Shown here: positions 19,834 through 29,200 of the stretch, in pieces
Numbering within the stretch: position 1 is the first letter of the stretch
Layout: every line of letters starts with the position of its first letter
Assembly (NCBI GenBank): GCA_022570795.1
Contig: JAKUDP010000001.1
Span: 2,666,001-2,730,000 of the forward strand
Length of the DNA: 64,000 nt
Reading direction: 5' to 3'
From: Sphaerulina vaccinii
Taxonomy: Eukaryota > Ascomycota > Dothideomycetes > Mycosphaerellales > Mycosphaerellaceae
Made by a program: the position numbers and the translations under genes
The notes under the pieces: model-generated
What the model was told of the DNA's origin: nothing
What the model saw: the letters and a program-made list of their open reading frames with translations, nothing else
Database searches by the model: none

Positions 19834-20634
19834 GGCGGTGACGGTCGTGATGTTCGTTCCTGGAGTTCGTAAGTGTAGTTGCCTTCTAGCAGCACATGAA
19901 GTATAGCTGCGTGCGACTCAATGGCACCCAAAATCCAGGTTGACTGTGCTTCGTGGTATACATACCTGTCGTGCGTGACAGGCTTGTGTTCCCATTGTTT
20001 GCTTTTGAGCACAAACACTGGTATATCTGTGTGACAGTATACCGAACGTCTTCACACTTGCATAACCTGCCGATGGAACGGAGACACAGCCGCCGCTGTC
20101 CACATAATATCCCGTCAGACGTCCCGTGCTTCGAGCACCCAATGCCTTCCGGGTCGCATGACTTGTGAACGGGACAGCCGCATTATTGAGACCCCTACCA
20201 AAGCGCCAGGTATGAAGCTTGCAGCCTGCCATTGGTACCATTGACTTCGTGCGCACTGGACTATGCCTTCACGACATGTCAGGCTTGGGCCATATCGATA
20301 GGCTCATGCAGTCTCTTCCTCATCTGCGCTGATTGTGAACGCTGTCCACATTACGTCCCGTCAGATGCACCTCTTCCTCCCTGCTTTACCATTGTCTGCT
20401 CCAAGCACCCAATGGCTTTGAAAGGGCATGACCTTGTGAAGAGGCCAGCCGCATCGTTGAGACTGCTACCAATAAACCAGGTATCGTAAGATGCAGAATT
20501 CCATGAGTGATTGCCCTCGCGCGCGCAGCACTATGCCTTCACGACAAATTGTGCCCAAGCCGTAACCTGCAGTCTGCTTTGCGCCGGATGTGAACGCGCA
20601 GTTGTCCAAGGTTTTCCTATCTCTCAGCGCATGT
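19834..20634. other. Intergenic containing a degenerate tandem repeat
   Basis: About 800 bases with no gene. Most of the right half is an imperfect direct repeat described separately. Confidence 0.45.
20093..20600. repeat. Degenerate tandem duplication, period about 248 bp
   Basis: Two diverged copies start at about 20093 (GCTGTCCACATAATATCCCG) and 20341 (GCTGTCCACATTACGTCCCG). Both then carry CCCGTCAGA, later AGCACCCAATG, then CAGCCGCAT, GAGAC..CTACCA, CAGGTAT, and ACTATGCCTTCACGACA in the same order. A third, partial start follows near 20578 (GATGTGAACGCGCAG against GATTGTGAACGCTGT). The copies have diverged a good deal. No reading frame is kept across them, so the unit is non-coding. Confidence 0.7.
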
Positions 20635-21132
20635 TCAAGGCACTCTCTTGACCTTCAGTATTGCCTCTCCTAACACATTGACAAGCGCCTCCTTCTCCAC
20701 TTCTTTCTTCTCCCTCTCTACCTCCATCTCCTTCAACTCAGTCCCCAACTCCTCGATCCTCTTGACCTGATCCTGCTCGCTGGTTCCGATTCCTGGTAGA
20801 GACTTGATGATCGTCTCGGCCTGCTGCTGTTTGAGCACCAGATCTTGCGCCAGATCTCTCAACGCCGCATCGAATCTGTCGGGAGTCTCTGGCGGCGGCG
20901 TGGCAGTCTCGCGCTGCTGCTTCGTATCGCCATTCGTAGTGCCGTTTGCATTGGTTTTGGACTTCTTCTCCTCCTTGTCATCATCATCGCCGGCAAGTTT
21001 GAAGTTCGGTCCTTGAGGCTGGCCAGGAATGACTCCATATGGGTGACGTGTCTGGATGTAATTGAGAGTCGCGTACATCTGGGTGAGCATATCATCCAGG
21101 CAGTCCTGGAGTTGGGTGAGTCTGTCGGCCAT
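20635..21132 (-). CDS. MED21: Mediator subunit Med21 (Srb7)
   Basis: Intronless, 165 residues from an ATG. The N-terminus MADRLTQLQDCLDDMLTQMY and following ATLNYIQTRHPYG are the Med21 signature; the C-terminal half is a long coiled coil (LAQDLVLKQQQAETIIKSLP, then LGTELKEMEVEREKKEVEKE), which in yeast pairs with Med7 to form the flexible hinge of the Mediator middle module. A low-complexity acidic/Lys/Thr insert (residues about 48-85) separates the two parts, as in other filamentous fungi. Mediator links transcription factors to RNA polymerase II in the nucleus. The gene diverges from RRG7. Confidence 0.93.
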   Translation of the reverse strand: MADRLTQLQDCLDDMLTQMYATLNYIQTRHPYGVIPGQPQGPNFKLAGDDDDKEEKKSKTNANGTTNGDTKQQRETATPPPETPDRFDAALRDLAQDLVLKQQQAETIIKSLPGIGTSEQDQVKRIEELGTELKEMEVEREKKEVEKEALVNVLGEAILKVKRVP

Positions 21133-21338
21133 CGTGGATATTACATATTAGTGGTGGTGGATGAAGGTAAAGAGACTCCAGAAATGTGAACAGCGTCAAG
21201 CTGAACACGCCAAGACGATACTTAGCGTTCCATCTTCGCGTCTCTGCTTCTCCTGTACATCTCTCACACATCCCACAGTCACTTCACCCAGCCAGTATAG
21301 CGTACTGGCATCAGCATGAGTGCGGTCGAAAGACGCTC
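21133..21338. promoter_or_regulatory. Shared divergent promoter, MED21 and RRG7
   Basis: About 200 bases between divergent starts. Assigned by position; no motif is singled out. Confidence 0.35.
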
Positions 21339-22562
21339 ATGCTTGTCAGTCATGTTTTGCGCCGACAATGCGTGACATTTCCGCATTCACGACTGGCATC
21401 AACAGTCGCCATTGAAACACGAAGACCTACGAGTCCACCTAGGACGAAGAAACCCAGTAACGATGGTCTACCGGCATTCTTTCACCACTTCGCCTCAACT
21501 CAGCTGCCAAGGACAGAGCCCGCGAAGCGAACAAGAGGCGTTGGTCTTAAGCAACACCTGAAGAGCATTGCTGAGTCTAGGGAGCTACCTTCCAGTGTAT
21601 TGAGTCCCGATGAGGATGCAGCAGTGGTCAAGCGGGGACGCGGGAGGCCGCGCAAGAAGGATGGGCTGGCTGTCAGCTCTGGGCAGAGCAGTATAGAGGG
21701 CTCTGCAGTAGCGGCGAAGACTGTGAACAGAGACAGGAAGTCTGCGAAAGCCGCTGTGTCGGAGAGCTCTACAGAGGAGGCAGATGTACTGTCGCGACGG
21801 AAGAGAGCAGTAAGGAGGGAAGCTTCGACCATTGCACCTCCCTTCGCCAAGGACGAACTGCTAGCACCAGTCGCGAAGACTGCAAAGAAGGCTAGTCGAT
21901 CAGCTTCAGCCTCTACAGAAGCTCCACGGAAGCGAGGCAGACCTAGCAAAATCAAGGCCATACCACGAGTCTCTCTACGTTCCGATCCATCCAAGCACCA
22001 CGACCTCACATCATTCCTAGCCTACACATCTTCACGCAACACGAGCACATCTTCTACCGTGTACCGAGGCACGTTCTACGAATATACTGTCCAACGTGCT
22101 CTCGAGGCCTACCACTTCGATCTCCACCGTACTGGAAAGGCCAACGATCTCGGAATCGACCTACTAGGACAATGGTCTCTGCCTCAGCAACCACAAGAGC
22201 TCAAGATCTTGGTGCAATGTAAGCTCAGTGCTGCTCTGCCCTGCAACGTACGAGAGCTCGAGGGCGCATACGTTGGAGCTCCTGCAGGCTGGAGCGGCGA
22301 AGGTGTCATGGCCTTCTTGGTCTCGTCGAAACCCGCGACCACGGGTGTCAGATCTGCCTTGCAGAGAAGTCGCTTGCCAATGGGTTTCTTGCAGATCACT
22401 GAAGAGGGATCTGTGCAGCAGTTTATTTGGAATGCTGTGGCTCAAGAGGCCAGGCTCACGGGCATGTCGACCACGAATGCCTATGGGATAGGAAGTGCGC
22501 GAAGCACGTCCAACATGCCAACAGGAAAGATTGCACTTGTGTACGATGGTCGACCGTTATGA
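21339..22562 (+). CDS. RRG7: Rrg7-type mitochondrial protein with restriction-endonuclease-like fold and AT-hooks
   Basis: 407 residues from the ATG at 21339; the open frame further up begins only at GTG. The start MLVSHVLRRQCVTFPHSRLA is Arg-rich without acids, a good mitochondrial presequence. Two AT-hooks follow: RGRGRPRKK near residues 98-106 and KRGRPSK near 197-203. The C-terminal domain (about 235-390) is the Rrg7 family core with a PD-(D/E)xK-like layout: YRGTFYEYTVQRAL, GIDLLGQW with the acidic residue, and LVQCK supplying the Q-x-K end. Yeast Rrg7 is required for respiratory growth and localises to mitochondria. The AT-hooks between presequence and nuclease-like core suggest binding of AT-rich (mitochondrial) DNA, which is inference. 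It diverges from MED21. Confidence 0.85.
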   Translation: MLVSHVLRRQCVTFPHSRLASTVAIETRRPTSPPRTKKPSNDGLPAFFHHFASTQLPRTEPAKRTRGVGLKQHLKSIAESRELPSSVLSPDEDAAVVKRGRGRPRKKDGLAVSSGQSSIEGSAVAAKTVNRDRKSAKAAVSESSTEEADVLSRRKRAVRREASTIAPPFAKDELLAPVAKTAKKASRSASASTEAPRKRGRPSKIKAIPRVSLRSDPSKHHDLTSFLAYTSSRNTSTSSTVYRGTFYEYTVQRALEAYHFDLHRTGKANDLGIDLLGQWSLPQQPQELKILVQCKLSAALPCNVRELEGAYVGAPAGWSGEGVMAFLVSSKPATTGVRSALQRSRLPMGFLQITEEGSVQQFIWNAVAQEARLTGMSTTNAYGIGSARSTSNMPTGKIALVYDGRPL

Positions 22563-22979
22563 CTATTCGACATTGTGAGTCCTGGGAAGGCAACGACTCG
22601 CAGCAACAGAACTTCAGTTTAATGGGCATCGTGAAAGGGACTCAACTGGAAGCGGGACATGTGAACTGCTGAAGTGATCATGAGCTCGGCTAGCTTGTTC
22701 AGCACCCTGGTCAACCGCCAAGAGCTCTATTGAGAGCCGCAATCTCAGAAGTGTGCGCCTATCAATCATGATGTATGCTCAATTGTGCTATAATCGACAG
22801 TCAAATCATCAATAAGTTGTACATAGAAGCCGCAGATAAGATATCCGGTAACACGCAACACGCCCTATTGCACTGGCATTCGATGACTCAGGCATCCATC
22901 CGTGACTAATGCCCGCTTCAAGACTTCACTTTATATTGTGCCATTGGAACTTTGTTTCCGCTTTCACAAACACAACACA
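22563..22979. other. Intergenic, promoter of the aminotransferase gene
   Basis: About 420 bases with no coding sequence. AT-richer than its surroundings near 22750-22830. Confidence 0.35.
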
Positions 22980-24554
22980 ATGTCACTCCTCCAGAATATC
23001 AAAGACCTGGCTCTAGGCTCTGGCACCGTCGATCACACCACTGCAGACCTTGCTGCTGTTGTTAGCATTGAAGTCGGAAATGAAGCAGCAAAACACTTTC
23101 TCTTTCAGAATGGCTATCGAAATTTGAATCACGGTAAAGTGTAACATCTTGATATGTGAGGCCATGCACTGACACCTCAAAGGCTCCTTCGGCACATACC
23201 CACGCGCTGTGCGAACAGAACTTCGCTCGCTTCAAGATGAAGTCGAAGGCCAGCCAGATCGATTCATTCGCTACACATATCCTCGCAAGGTCGACGAATC
23301 TCGGGAAGCTGTGGCCAAGTACCTGAATGCCCCAGTTGAGACGGTAGTCTTCGTATCAAATGCCACGACAGGAGTCAATGTCGTATTGAGAAACTTGGTC
23401 TACCAACCAGGAGACGTCATCATCTACTTCGCGACCATCTACGGTGCTTGCCAGAAGACGATCGACTACCTCGCCGAGACAACGCCAGTTGAGAGCAGAG
23501 GTGTAGACTTCACCTACCCGATATCTGATGCAGAGTTGCTGCAGAAGTTCGAGGCTACAATCGCGGACATCAGAAAGGAGGGCAAGAATCCCAAGCTTGC
23601 CATCTTCGATTCCATCGTCAGCATGCCTGGTGTCCTTCATCCGTTCAAGCAACTCACGAAGATCTGTCGAGAGCAAAAGATCCTCAGCTTGATCGATGGA
23701 GCACACAGTATAGGCCAAATTCCTATGGACCTCACATCTCTCGACCCAGATTTCTACATCTCCAATCTGCACAAATGGTATGAAGTCACAACGATCCTTC
23801 CTTCTTGACTTCTGACTAACCATGAAACAGGCTCCACGTCCCCCGCGGCTGCGCAGTCTTCTACGTCCCCGTGCGAAACCAGCACCTGATGAGAAGCTCC
23901 CTCCCCACATCTCACGGCTTCGTACCCAAACAGTCTTCAAACCTCGTCTCACCACTTCCACCAAGCAAGAAAAGCGAATTTGTGAACCAATTCGAGTTCA
24001 CAGGAACGATCGATACCAGCCCATACCTCTGCGTAACCACAGCGCTAGAATGGCGCAGTAAAATAACCTGGAAAGACCTGAAAGGCGAAGAAGCCATCAT
24101 GGGCTACTATCAACATCTCGCTCGTGCAGCCGGAGCAATCGTCTCTTCAATCCTCGAAACGGAAGTCATGGAAAATGAAGAGAAGACTCTTGGTAACTGC
24201 GCTTTCGCGAACGTCCAGCTTCCTCTATTTCTGGAGAGTGATGCAGCAGGCGACTATGCGACTGCTGTGGCGATTGCGCAATGGATGAGTAAAGTTCTGG
24301 TAGAAGAATATAACACATTCTTGGCGATCTTGATTCATGGTGGGAAGTGGTGGCTCAGATTGTCTGCGCAGGTTTATTTGACTGAAGAGGACTTCAAGTG
24401 GGGCGGGAAAGTTCTCAAGGCTGTTTGCGAGAGGGCTAAGAATGGGGAGTGGAAGGAGAAGGATAAGAGTGAAGGATCAGCTGCTGCTGCGCCTGTGAGG
24501 CTTGCTGGGAATAATATCTCGGCTACTGGGGGTCAGGTTGAGAAGGGGGAGTAG
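22980..24554 (+). CDS. PLP-dependent class V aminotransferase (isopenicillin N epimerase/Egt2-like)
   Basis: Exons 22980-23133, 23183-23777 and 23831-24554 give 490 residues; introns are 49 and 53 bp. Class V fold: FLFQNGYRNLNHGSFGTYP at the N-terminus, NATTGVNVVLRNLVYQPGD (cofactor phosphate contacts), IDGAHSIGQIPMDL (the Asp that binds the PLP ring nitrogen), and the Schiff-base Lys in ISNLHKW (about residue 249), then PRGCAVFYVP and TGTIDTSPYL. Both splice junctions fall inside these motifs and restore them exactly, which fixes the model. Members are often annotated as isopenicillin N epimerase-like; the family also includes hercynylcysteine sulfoxide lyase (Egt2) of ergothioneine synthesis. 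There is no NRPS or Egt1 nearby, so substrate is open. The Ser/Lys/Ala-rich last 40 residues look disordered. Confidence 0.85.
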
Positions 24555-25452
24555 TATCCTCCTACCTCCTTTCTACTAGCTTGCTGTGTGCTATATGGTT
24601 CACGACATGCGCAGACTCGAAAAGGAAGAAGTGCTGCTAGTAGAACAAAAGAAGTACAAAACAACCGTTATGGAGCAGCAGTTCGAATCGAAGGTCGAGT
24701 GTTAGTAATAGGTTAGCTAGCCTGGTCACCTACTTGATTATATTCTCACCTAGCATCCGAAAGACGAATGACTTTTAGGACTCCCACTGCACCATTAGCG
24801 ACTATTGAGGACCGAGGACAGCAGCGAGTATATGGTAGTTGCTATGCGCCTTAGCCGAGTCCCGAGTAACTCTTGCAGTGCCCGCAAGGTAGAAGGGAAG
24901 CAAGTATCTCTGGAAAGTGCGAAGAGGATTTTAGCCAATCTATCTCTGAGCTTGTTGCCATAGCATCAGCAAGACAGCCTTTACGATACACATTCCTGGC
25001 ACTGAATCGAAAGATGGTGACATTATCATCCTCATCGCCCCTTTCTTCACGCTCACTTTGTGCTACTTGCCCTTGCCATGCTTCTTTCAAGAGTCCAACA
25101 TGTGCCAGAGCCCGCTGCCACAGTGAACGTGTGATGAGCATGCAGTCTTTGTTTCTTGGTCTCGTGGTAGAAGCAACATGTCCGCGAGCTACCAAATCGG
25201 GCATTTACGTATATCCTGTCAGCAAGCCCGGTAAAGCGCAGCCGTCGATGTTGTGATCAGCACGCCAGCCTTCAACCAGCATTACGGCACTTCCGGTGGC
25301 TTGCAAGATCTTGCCTGGCGCTCACATGCATCGTCTCAGCTACCCGGCATCATCTCCACATGAAACAGCCACAGCATGCACCTTCGGAGAGTACTTGAAT
25401 TAGGCAGCCACCACCACCACGCTCGCGGACTAGGAAACACATAGCATGCTTC
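24555..25452. other. Intergenic between convergent genes
   Basis: About 900 bases between the 3' ends of the aminotransferase and the symporter. No coding segment or RNA gene is recognised. Confidence 0.4.
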
Positions 25453-27298
25453 TCATGTTGTGTATCGAAAACTCGGGTGCCTATAGCCAAGCTGGTTTGG
25501 GTCGGCCATGCTTTGTAGTCTGTACTCCCTCTTCCCACTGTGTCGGGCAGCGTCTATGAATGTAAGTTAGTGCTACACCAAATTATCGATCATAGCCACG
25601 GAAAATGATCGCTGTGGTGAAGAAGATGTGTATGTAGTACTCACTTTCCCAACGAATGTACGCTATGTTGCCGAGAGTCATAAGTAAGCTTAATCCGATC
25701 GCTCCGAGGTTGATGGCGTGGCCCGTGATATAATCTGGCGCATCCTGAGCAAGATACGTGAAAGTCGCCACGAAAGCACCTGTTGGGATAGCACATCATT
25801 AGCTGGCTGCTAATATCAAGCACATGAAACATGAGCTCACTCACCGCAATTACCGATCGCGACCTGAAACCCTAGACCTGTCGCTTTGGTGGTGTGCGGA
25901 GCTAGATTGTTGGATAGCCATGCGAGTACAAGAGGAGAGCATGGGAATGCTCCTACAGCCACGAAGAATGTTCCGGCGTACTTGACGGCATTTTCGTTGC
26001 TGGCCAGCTGCATGATGTATCCGATTGTGGCGAGCGAAAGCCCTACTCCGATAAGGGGTCCTCTCATCTTAATGCGGTCGGAGGTCCAGGCAAATACAAG
26101 TACACTGAGAAAGGCGAGGGAGTTTGGTGGAACGGTGAAGAGCTGAGCTGTGACGTTCTTGTAGCCTAGGCCTTTGATGATGGTGGGCAGGAACAGCGAA
26201 TAGCTGTATATCTGTTATTCGCCGGAGATGGTCAGTGGATCTCTTTAGGTGTGCTGCGGACAACCAAACTGACCGGAATGAGGATGAGAAAGAAATTGAG
26301 TGACATCAGGATTGTATTGACATTGAGAAGCGCGAAGCGCACCTGAGGTCATTTTAGCGCCTATCGTGGCCATATCTTGTTGCAACAACTTACCTCATGC
26401 CAGTTGAAGTGCTCTTGCTCGACTCTGGACGATATCGAACCACCGAGGTCATGGCTGAGCATACGTGCAGCAGCCTGCTGCTCTTCCACTGTCAGAAACT
26501 TGGCGGCACCAGGTGTGTTTGGCAGGAAGAAGAAAGCCATCATGGCTACCAGGACTGTGATTGAGCCCTCGACGAAGAAGATCCTGAGAAGAGCAAGAGT
26601 CAGCTAGTCTACTACCACATGGCATAAGATACTTTGATACCAAGGCCAGCTCCTGTATGAGCCGTAGTTGATCTGAGCAAGTCCAGTTGCGAGCAGACCG
26701 CCGAAGGCTCCAGACAAAGGTGCTGCGCAGTAGAAGACTCCCAAACGAAACATCAGCTGATGTCTCTTGTAGAACATGCTCAAGTACAAGATGATTCCTC
26801 CGAACATGCCTCCCTCACATGCTCCGAGCAACATGCGGCACACAATAAGACCAGCGTATGATTTCACTGCTCCCATTGATGTTCCAACGATACCCCAGGC
26901 CATAGCCAAGAGTGGCAAGTATCTGCCTCCACCAACAATCTTCAAAAGCCAGTTGCTTGGGATGTCAATCAGGACATAGAGGATGTAGAACACTGTGAGT
27001 GCAATGTTGTAGCGGTTTCCAGTGAGGTGGAGATCGTCAACAAGTCCATCGAGCTTCGCGTTCCCTGTTCACGCATGAGCGTAAACGTATGATGAGACGC
27101 TGCAATCCTCTTACCAATGTTGCTGCGATCTATGAACGCCAGCAACCATAGCACGAAAATCCATGGTAGAATGTGCAAGTCCAGCTTTCTCGTGATCCTC
27201 TTCTCCAGCTCCGCATCTCCAACATACGCCACACCGACATGCGAGACTCCCTTCTCTTCCAGATGCTCAAGACCAGCTTTCTCCTCGAACGAAGCCAT
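25453..27298 (-). CDS. MFS transporter, anion:cation symporter family (Dal5/Tna1-like)
   Basis: Seven exons: 27115-27298, 26641-27064, 26394-26583, 26274-26342, 25845-26211, 25645-25779 and 25453-25553, giving 489 residues; introns are 50-91 bp. Family signatures are rebuilt across junctions: LDLHILPWIFVLWLLAFIDR SNIGNAKLDGL (loop after helix 1), YVLIDIPSNWLLK, the arch GACEGGMFGG, SWPWIFFVEGSITVL (exon 2/3), GYKNVTAQLFTVPP, and the C-terminal end GYRHPSFRY. These identify the allantoate/nicotinate permease group, which imports small organic anions with protons at the plasma membrane. Twelve helices are accounted for. Substrate cannot be told from sequence. The start at 27298 (MASFEEKAG) was chosen over a GTG-initiated extension. 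Confidence 0.88.
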
Positions 27299-29200
27299 AT
27301 CTTGTACTCGCACAGAAATGAAATATGAGACACTGATGACAGGAACAAGACAAGAAACTACCTCAGCTCACCTCTTTCGCCCGCAAGCTCATCCTCGCGG
27401 ACATCCAATGTCGCGAGGTTACACCCGTCGCATGAAGGATGCTGACACCCGTGCCTCGCGATCTTTCTCCTCTCTCGCAAGACTCTGTCTGGAAAGCCGG
27501 CGGAAGAAGAGGCACGTACGGAAACCTTTTCCGTCTTGTCTCCTACGAGTACCAGGGTACTCTATTGTCATCTTTGCCATATCGAGCAGGTGTAGTTGGT
27601 CAATGAAGCGAAGGATGCTCAGGCGAGAATATTCAGCCTGTTCTTGAGAACGTGTTGATCTTCGAAGGTGGAGTTTCTCTCCGCAAAAGTGAATGCTTGT
27701 CAACTGCCGAGATTTGCTTGTCGTTTCGCGGAGTCGTTTCTATGGCCTCAGGCAGAAACCAGTGAGTAGACATGGTCAGGAGAGACTGACCAGCATGACC
27801 AAGACCATGCTGACAAGGAGCATGACGCCTTCTCGTGAGGCTCTGCTCTTGATCTGAACTTAACCATCTGACACCTCCTGGTCTTGTCGCAAACTTTCCA
27901 GGCGGCAGGAAAACCTTCGAATAGATTGAGTTCGCAGAAGCAAGATGTTGCCAACCTTTCGTAAGATCGCCTATTTTATCAAACAGGGCCTATTTTGTGA
28001 AAAGAATTACTCCTTCTGGCCAGTACGCGGATTTTATGAAACAGCAGCTTTTTGATCAAATAAGCTGCTTTTCGTAAGACGCGCGAATCGACTATTGCCT
28101 TTTAAACAAGCTAAAAGCGTTCGAGTAGGACTGTTTCTACTGCGTATAGGCGCTTTCGTACTCGCAGAATTGAATATCGTCGTAGAGGTACGTCGTCGCT
28201 GAAAGAAGTGGTTTCCAGGCTGACTCGTAGGCTGCGCACGGCCAAAATCACGACTCGAACGCTTCCGAAAACCGCCTTATTTCATAAAAACTGCTTACAC
28301 ACAAGCCACTTTTGATGAAATAGCGCATATTACGAACAGCCGGCAACAAAGACAAGGGCTTTGTGAACAGCACTTGTGATACGAGAATATGGTACACAAG
28401 GCACACTAGCGACCACAAATGGGTGCTGAGCAAGGAAGAAACAGGGAAAGCAGTGAGGCGCAGGCAATATGTTCAGCACGCACTACTCATCTATGTGTGT
28501 TGTAATCGTTTGTATCATACATTCCGACCAAAAGTCGCAAATCGTCCCCGCCAATTACCTCTCCATACTCTATCTCGTTGCACTTCGACGTCGCGTGTCG
28601 ATGAGAGTGCCGCCTGATCAAATCGTCGGCAAGAGAAGCGAAACACTGTAGATTAGTGCGGTAGATGTTCGCTGATAAGTATGCTGTCGTATACATGCTA
28701 TCCTCTTTCGCGTCTGTCTTTCTTGCTCTTTAATGCCTATTGCCTGCCAATACTATGCGATGTGAAAGCAAATGGGGTATCATTCGAGCGCCTTGCGCCA
28801 TGTTTCCCGTGAAGGTTGAGTCTATGCTAAAATGTTGTTGATGGGGGTATCCGATGCTGATGCTTGCTGGTTCGTAATGAAAACGCCGGTCGCGATGCTG
28901 ACGTCTTCCAAAAATGAGAGAGATAATACCCTGGTATGAAAATGTGGCTCAGATGACCTTGTCCAGTTGATTGTTGTTGACAACTTGTGGCCATGTTGAT
29001 CATCTGAGGTCGAGACAAAGGAGTGTGTAGGCCATCAAACTCGCGTTGCGATGTTGGTGGTGTGGTGCAAGGAGTTGATAGTGGTCCAATCCGGCTTAGT
29101 GCGAGAGAGCTTTCGAAGAGCTTAGCCCTGGAACGGCTTGCCGCATGACCAATTATTGATCCCAGTGATGCGGCTCAAACGCAACCACACACCCATCTGT
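27299..29200. other. Intergenic with cluster of palindromic motifs
   Basis: About 1.9 kb between the start of the symporter and the stop of medA. It holds the symporter promoter, presumably the medA 3' UTR, and the motif cluster listed separately. Remaining ORFs are unconvincing. Confidence 0.4.
27967..28370. repeat. Cluster of degenerate 20-25-bp palindromic motifs
   Basis: The region repeats a loose unit of the form GC..TATTTtATnAAA.aGC in both orientations: near 27968 (CGCCTATTTTATCAAACAG), 27988 (GCCTATTTTGTGAAAAG), 28028 (GCGGATTTTATGAAACAG), 28272 (CGCCTTATTTCATAAAAACT), 28303 (AGCCACTTTTGATGAAATAG) and 28355 (GGGCTTTGTGAACAG). The best copy, 28044-28068, is a nearly perfect 25-bp palindrome with arms GCAGCTT and AAGCTGC around TTGATCAA. 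It lies 0.7-1.1 kb upstream of the symporter start. It could be an array of binding sites or the remains of a small inverted-repeat element. Confidence 0.5.

Noticed and set aside
27117..27647. 176-residue plus-strand ORF at the symporter start
   Set aside because: Antisense to exon 1 and promoter of the symporter; composition is Ser/Arg-rich as expected for a shadow frame.
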